Positions 58,860 through 64,000 of a stretch of 64,000 bases of DNA are shown one piece after another; the stretch's first letter is position 1; each line of letters begins with the position of its first letter. The notes below the pieces were generated by a model, which did no database searches, was not told the origin of the DNA, and was given only the letters and a program-made list of their open reading frames with translations. The position numbers and the translations under genes are program-made. Source of the stretch: Emydura subglobosa (Eukaryota; Chordata; Testudines; Chelidae); the NCBI GenBank assembly GCA_007922225.1, contig ML679946.1, positions 96,788,759 to 96,852,758 of the forward strand. The letters run 5' to 3'.

Positions 58860-61800
58860 CATTTTGAGACCAACACCCATTCAGAAAACATCCAGAATGC
58901 TGAATTTCAAAAATAAAGCGATAAAAAAGTGGGATGTATTGTGCTATATAAAATAAATCATAAAGTTGGTATATAAAATACATCATTTCCTTTACATCAT
59001 ATGTAACAGAAGTGACAAAATAAAGCAAACTCACAAATGAAATAGGCAAAGTTAAGCAAGAAAATAAGGTTTTTAAACACTACCCATTGCTGTTATGAAT
59101 TAATAATCATATATTAGTATCATAAATCATACTATACAAGCTATCTGCAGACTAGCAGAGACAATCTTTTGTTCACAGTATAGTCTTTTTTTAAAGCTTA
59201 AAAACACATTACTTCTATGGTTAAAGTACAGAGGGCTGTATTTTTGTCGGAGGAGATTAAATCAATAAATCAAGATGCAAGGATGCTGTGCTGCTTCTCT
59301 AAAGGCACTGCACTAAGCCTGCACCCCAAAGGTAAGAAGGACTAAGATGGCTTTAAGCCACCTTTGTGATCTCCTGGTCTCAGGCTGCTCTGGGGGCTGG
59401 AGAGGCCCTCGGTATATCTTAGACAGCCTTGAGAACCTGCCTAAGTTACAGCACTCTCCTAGGACACAGTCCCATTCCTGACAAGACCCTCCATGCTTCC
59501 CCCAACCCAAACTCCTATAATAAGCCTTGCAACAGGGCCTTCAGAAGACATCCTTACAGCTGTCTTGTGCAGTGCCTGCTCCCGGAGAATTCTCTCCATC
59601 AGAATCCAGACTTTTATGACCCCTTTACACCACTTTGGCCATTTTAACCAGCAGAAAAGTGATCCTTGCCCCTCACCAGCACTTTTAAAAATAAAAACAA
59701 TGGACCTCACATTTTAAGATATTTTTCATGCAAACTGGCTGATGATGGCATACAGGCTGCATGGAAGTTAATAGAGCTGGAACTCAATGACAATAAAAAG
59801 AACCCAGATCTTCCCTACACTTGCCAAAGACAACATTTATTTGTTTTTACTAAAATAGTTTCTGGGACAGCAATTTCTGCATTTTTCAAAATATGTCACT
59901 TTTTATTCTTTATACTAAAAGCCACTTTAAAAAAAAAATTAGAAATACAGACTGTTTCCAGTTTTCTGCTCTTTCCTCTATGGTATTCTGACAAAAGTCA
60001 CAATCATGCATACAAGTTAGTGTTAACATTATATATAATCTTTTCCTTCTTATGTTGTCCATGAATAGCCGGATGCAGCAAACATCTGACTGAAAGCTAG
60101 AATTTCTCTTACAGCTTCCAGTCGGGGATGTTTACAACAACAGACTACAATACGGTATTACACTGTGTAATAGTACAAAGCAATGGGAATCACCTTCAAA
60201 AGGAAAAAAGATACAGTTTATAAAATGGAATTCCATGGTACCCCTACTAGTTTATTGCTGCACCAATTACAACAACATAATACTTCACCTCATTTTCCGA
60301 TAGCTCATGTAGGCTGAGAAAGCACAGCTGTTGATCACAATTATCTAAAAGAAACATCTGAAATTTAAGTTATGGAGCAAAATTTGCAATTAAAAATACT
60401 TGTGAACGTAAAGAATTTTTAAAAGAGCACTCTGTATTTTAAAGTGTTCACTTCACGATGTCTTCATTCCCCAGAGCTCTCCAAAGAATGCAACTTCCTT
60501 TAAACACCTGCAGTATTTTCCTAATTACACTAAGTACAAAAAACCCAAAGGTGACAGAACTGAAAACTTAAAATTGTGGCTGTATTAAAAAGCATTATTT
60601 AAAAAAAAAAAAAAAAAGACATTTGGGTTCCACAATTATTTACCCCCAGCACCCCACCTATATTATCTCAATTTAAGTCAAAACTTTCATTTCTGTGGGT
60701 CCTGAAAACTGAAACTGGGATTTGAAAAGTCAAACTGGTTCATTTTACTTCTTAAATCTTCACTTGTAAAATGAAGATTCTGCAGTCAAAGCTTAAATGA
60801 AAATGTTGATATGGAGCGTTGAATCCAACTCTCTGACATACCTATAAGGGCTCCACAGTTTTATAAGGAGGAAAAACTCAATTTTGTTTTCAGAGCAAGT
60901 AAAAACAATGGACATAGGGAACAGATATACTGAATACGGGGGTGCTATTTTTACATGATCAGTAAGGCCTCAATCCTCCACCGTTTTGCACCTAAGCAGA
61001 CTCCTGTGCCCATGCAGAGCCCTATGCACTTCAATGGGGCTCCATGCAGCTGCAGGAGTCTGCCTATGCACTACCCATGGTTGAGTCAGGTTTGAAGGGC
61101 CCGATCCTGTGGTCAGTAAAAGTCAATGGCAGTTTTGCCATTGACTTATGGGCGTACGATTGAGCCCTACCATCTATTAACTTTGAGCTACAAAATTAAA
61201 ACTAGCATTTAGTCTAGAATCATGTTTCTTTTCTGGAAGCAGTGCTCAATAAAAATCAATTCATATACTTCAAGATTAGCATTAGGTACTCCTGCTAAAA
61301 AGAATTTTGAAGGCAAAGCATTTTACAGCCTGATGTATAGTCATTCTGCATGACTGATAGTTACCCAGCTAAACAAATTTACAATCTGACAAGCAAAATA
61401 CAAACTAAAAAGAAGCATATGTAGACTCCTGTGAAAGTCTTCTTATAATTTTTCATTTTATTTTTTGGGAATAAGTTTATTTTGTTTTATCCATCCATTC
61501 TTGTCGCTGAGGGGAAAAGATGTCCTGCTACCACAGGAGGGAGAGAGAAGAGTGCAGAGCAAGCCCACCCCACACTTATTTCTCAGCAGTGACTCCTGTG
61601 CGGTCACAACACCAATAACTCACTACCCTATCCCATCATGACAGAAGGGGAGCCAGGACAAATCTGAGCAATGCTGCAACTCTGTGAGGCTGGATTTTAA
61701 TGTCTGCAGCAGAGAGCTGGGCCAAGCCATGCAGGACAGGAACAGTCATTGCCAGGTGGGTTTTTTGTTTTGTGTCATTTTAATCTTTTTTTGTTTTATT

Positions 61801-64000
61801 TCACGTTATTTTGTATTTGCAAAAAACATGAGGCTCTAAGCGTAAGTGCCCACCAAATACTACAAACCAAGTGGTTTGTATCACAACTCTGCACATTGAG
61901 ATTCTTTGTATCTTACACATTTAGGGTCTCTCAGTTCCTGAAACCTGATCACATTCTGTTTACATAAAAAGTTCTCTTTCTTAAATGGAGAACCTGTATT
62001 TTTGTTGTATGTGACTCTAGCTGTTCCAGGGGTAAACCAGGATTAAGGAGGAAACTACATGCTGTCTCTATGGATACCATGCTGACCTTCATTGTTTTTT
62101 AGTTAAATAGTTAAAAAAGCCAGTGGTCATTTACAACAAAAAGCTGTTTGGGTTGCTCAAGAATCGAGAGTTCCAATTTTAAACTGGAAAAAAGTGGGTT
62201 ATTTTATGCAGAGGTAAGCACATGGTATTTGACTAATTAGGCTGCTGGGCATTAAGTTGCAGTGAACCATTTATTACAATGTTCTACTTTAACACTCATT
62301 TATTTCTTGAGAAATAAATGAAGGTTACTACAATGTCATGTAACGGAAGAGGACAATATCCCCCAAATAATTTCTTCTTTTAGCTCACAAAGATAAATCT
62401 CATCAAACAGCCAGCACACACATGTACAGACAGCCAGCACACACATGTACAGACAAGTTCCTTTCAGTCATCACTCCTGAACATGACAATCTTCCCCCGT
62501 TACATAGCTATGCCATTTTATCTAACTTAACATTAACTACAAAAAATTTATGGAGCATATTAAAAATGGTCAATCTCAAGGGGGAGTTTAACTTTTCAAA
62601 AAAATCAATGGCATAGTATTTGGAACAAAACTGAATAGTACATAAACTGAACTGTCTGCCTTTGAGCAAAGTATGTAAATATTATACAAAGCTTTGAGAC
62701 AATTCAGGCTGGACACAGATTCAGTTTTTTCTTACCAACAACAGCTCTATTTTTTTTAATTTGAGTAGGCAGCATGTTCTAACTTTCATCAATAGCTATG
62801 CCCTCCCATTTTGAGACTGTTGACCCCTCAGATCAATGTAAGGACCCTCTTCTAATATCATCATGGAATCTAAACTATATCTTTGTTGCGGAATTTTGTG
62901 AACATTGTGACAGGAGTTAAGAGGGGAAACAAATGTAGTACTGCTTAATTATGACACTTTTCCTACCCACAAAGAAAAAAAACTACAATCTATCTATACT
63001 GCAATAGAAAATTACTGAAGTCTTTATCTGGAACCACTGATTTTACTTATGAGATAGGAAACATCATGCATTTGGCAGACCCAAGGGAGCAATAGAGGAT
63101 TACCTGCCTGTGATGTCTTGTTCCAATATACTCTGGATCAATTTATGATAAAACAGCACCATCAATTTAAAGAAATATCTGTAGTATCTAGCAAAGTGCA
63201 AGCTTCTTTATACCGCTCTTTTCAATGCACCTGGATTTGGATCGCAATTTATTCCAATCCTAAACACAGTAAGAGTTATACGGAACGCTGTGTGATTGTG
63301 CAGGATGAAGCTGAAGTATGGACACCAGCAATAACCATAAGCAGAGCTCACTGGCTGGATTGAGATCTTGATTTACCTGAATAGTGCATACATGCAATAC
63401 TAAAATTTTGTATGGAAACAAAGGGAACAACTCAAAGTCCAGACGAATCACTGTTGAGCATCGGGACGCTACGAGGTTCCAAGAATGCTACATCAGAAAA
63501 AGATTCTAAGAGCCATAGGCTGGTTGAAAGAGAAGAATGTAAAGAGTCAAGGATTCATTTAGGCTTCTGAATCCCTGAGCCGATCTGTTCCTGGTGTAGT
63601 GTGCCCAAAGAACCTACTGAACCTAATATTGTCTACTTTGGTGAGATAAGGGTCAGACAAAAGAGTCTGGTATTTTAACATCATATGGAAAGGGATAAAT
63701 AGGAAATTATGAACACAATGGAGTGAGGAGTTAAGGAGATGATCACTGAAGTGAAGACAGAAGACAACAAAAACACCAACAACTTGTCAGAGAAACAGCT
63801 GAGATAACGTTAGACGAAAACAAGGTTTTAGAACTGACACTAACCAGAACTAAAGACCAGATATAGAAGGCAAAAAAAATGACATGATCCAACAGAAAGT
63901 CTAGATTCCTGATGTCAGAGACTGCGACATGAGCAGTCACGTGAAGTGGTTGAGCAGAAGTCAGTAGCCAGGAATAGGAGCCCATGGTTTGAGCCAAATG
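58860..64000. other. AT-rich stretch, no gene recognised
   Basis: No exon or RNA gene recognised. A moderately GC-rich piece at 59280-59700 and a repeat-like piece at 60967-61165 (GGGCTCCATGCAGCTGCAGG, TCAATGGCAGTTTTGCCATT) are probably old interspersed repeats. A run of 17 A occurs at 60601-60617. Confidence 0.4.
62408..62453. repeat. Perfect 23-bp tandem duplication
   Basis: The unit CAGCCAGCACACACATGTAC plus AGA occurs twice in tandem without mismatch. Confidence 0.95.

Larger units (their letters stand above)
57300..58860 (-). mobile_element. Non-LTR LINE fragment (not CR1), interrupted
   Basis: The minus strand shows RT motif A-type text (FMKVFDSVHIEAVWKILRHGI, then IKALYEESTCSIR) at 57550-57370. 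Upstream is a conserved segment (LEVTSFEEV-KAMKQLKSGEA, about 58365-58280), and near 58770-58650 a basic segment (VKRLARRDERECMENKAREA). This order is that of the RT of a non-LTR retrotransposon from another clade than CR1. Stops and frame changes occur throughout. Two foreign segments appear to interrupt it: 57750-58170 and 58519-58622. Confidence 0.55.

Noticed and set aside
1..64000. CRISPR arrays, prokaryotic defence operons, tRNA or rRNA genes
   Set aside because: None seen; the sequence is vertebrate nuclear DNA and the repeats present are transposons and microsatellites.

Overview
The window is vertebrate nuclear DNA, most likely from a turtle or a closely related sauropsid. This is inferred from the repeats: several CR1 LINE copies with CR1-type RT and 3' ends, three DIRS-type tyrosine-recombinase retrotransposons, PIF/Harbinger remnants, a Penelope-like element, and many short TIR elements starting with GGxxxxGTCTACA. 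No prokaryotic operon, CRISPR array or phage is present. No host protein-coding exon could be identified with certainty.

Layout. 1-1500: AT-rich DNA with no recognisable gene. About 1500-3060: a strong CpG island with GC boxes, an NRF-1-type palindrome and a YY1-type site; it looks like a TATA-less promoter and first exon of an unidentified host gene. 3061-4210: a PIF/Harbinger fragment with a decayed Myb/SANT-like gene. About 4520-5740: CR1, minus strand. 7785-12240: an old, plus-strand DIRS copy (gag, RT, RNase H and YR all detectable, all broken), with DIRS-terminus-like DNA again at 13.76-14.07 kb. 14.4-18.0 kb: two copies of one TIR element family. 18.04-19.66 kb: a broken Harbinger transposase gene.

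23395-27745: the youngest-looking DIRS copy (minus strand, CpG-rich). It has a leader with a TATA-like box, a gag N-terminus with a Cys/His cluster, an RS-rich region, RT and a nearly complete tyrosine recombinase, but two internal deletions removed the gag core and RNase H. 28586-29821: a compact Penelope-like element with inverted pseudo-LTRs, hammerhead-ribozyme-like motifs in both, a GIY-YIG endonuclease reading frame and a perfect 13-bp target-site duplication. It lacks a reverse transcriptase. 29.86-30.15 kb: a TIR element. 30.3-37.6 kb: CR1 3' ends, a nested SINE-like repeat and a GC-richer unclassified repeat. 40.47-40.75 kb: another TIR element. 46.07-49.57 kb: a third DIRS copy, lacking most of its recombinase. 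49.6-64 kb: AT-rich, mostly unique-looking DNA with ancient repeat tails, a non-LTR LINE fragment (57.3-58.9 kb) and a 104-bp repeat present twice.

The elements share no pathway. The mechanistic units are the DIRS copies (RT plus tyrosine recombinase), the Harbinger pair (SANT-type DNA-binding protein plus DDE transposase, here surviving in different places) and the Penelope-like unit (endonuclease plus ribozyme-like pseudo-LTRs). Ages differ: the DIRS copy at 23-27 kb and the Penelope-like insertion look young; the other DIRS and Harbinger copies are heavily decayed.
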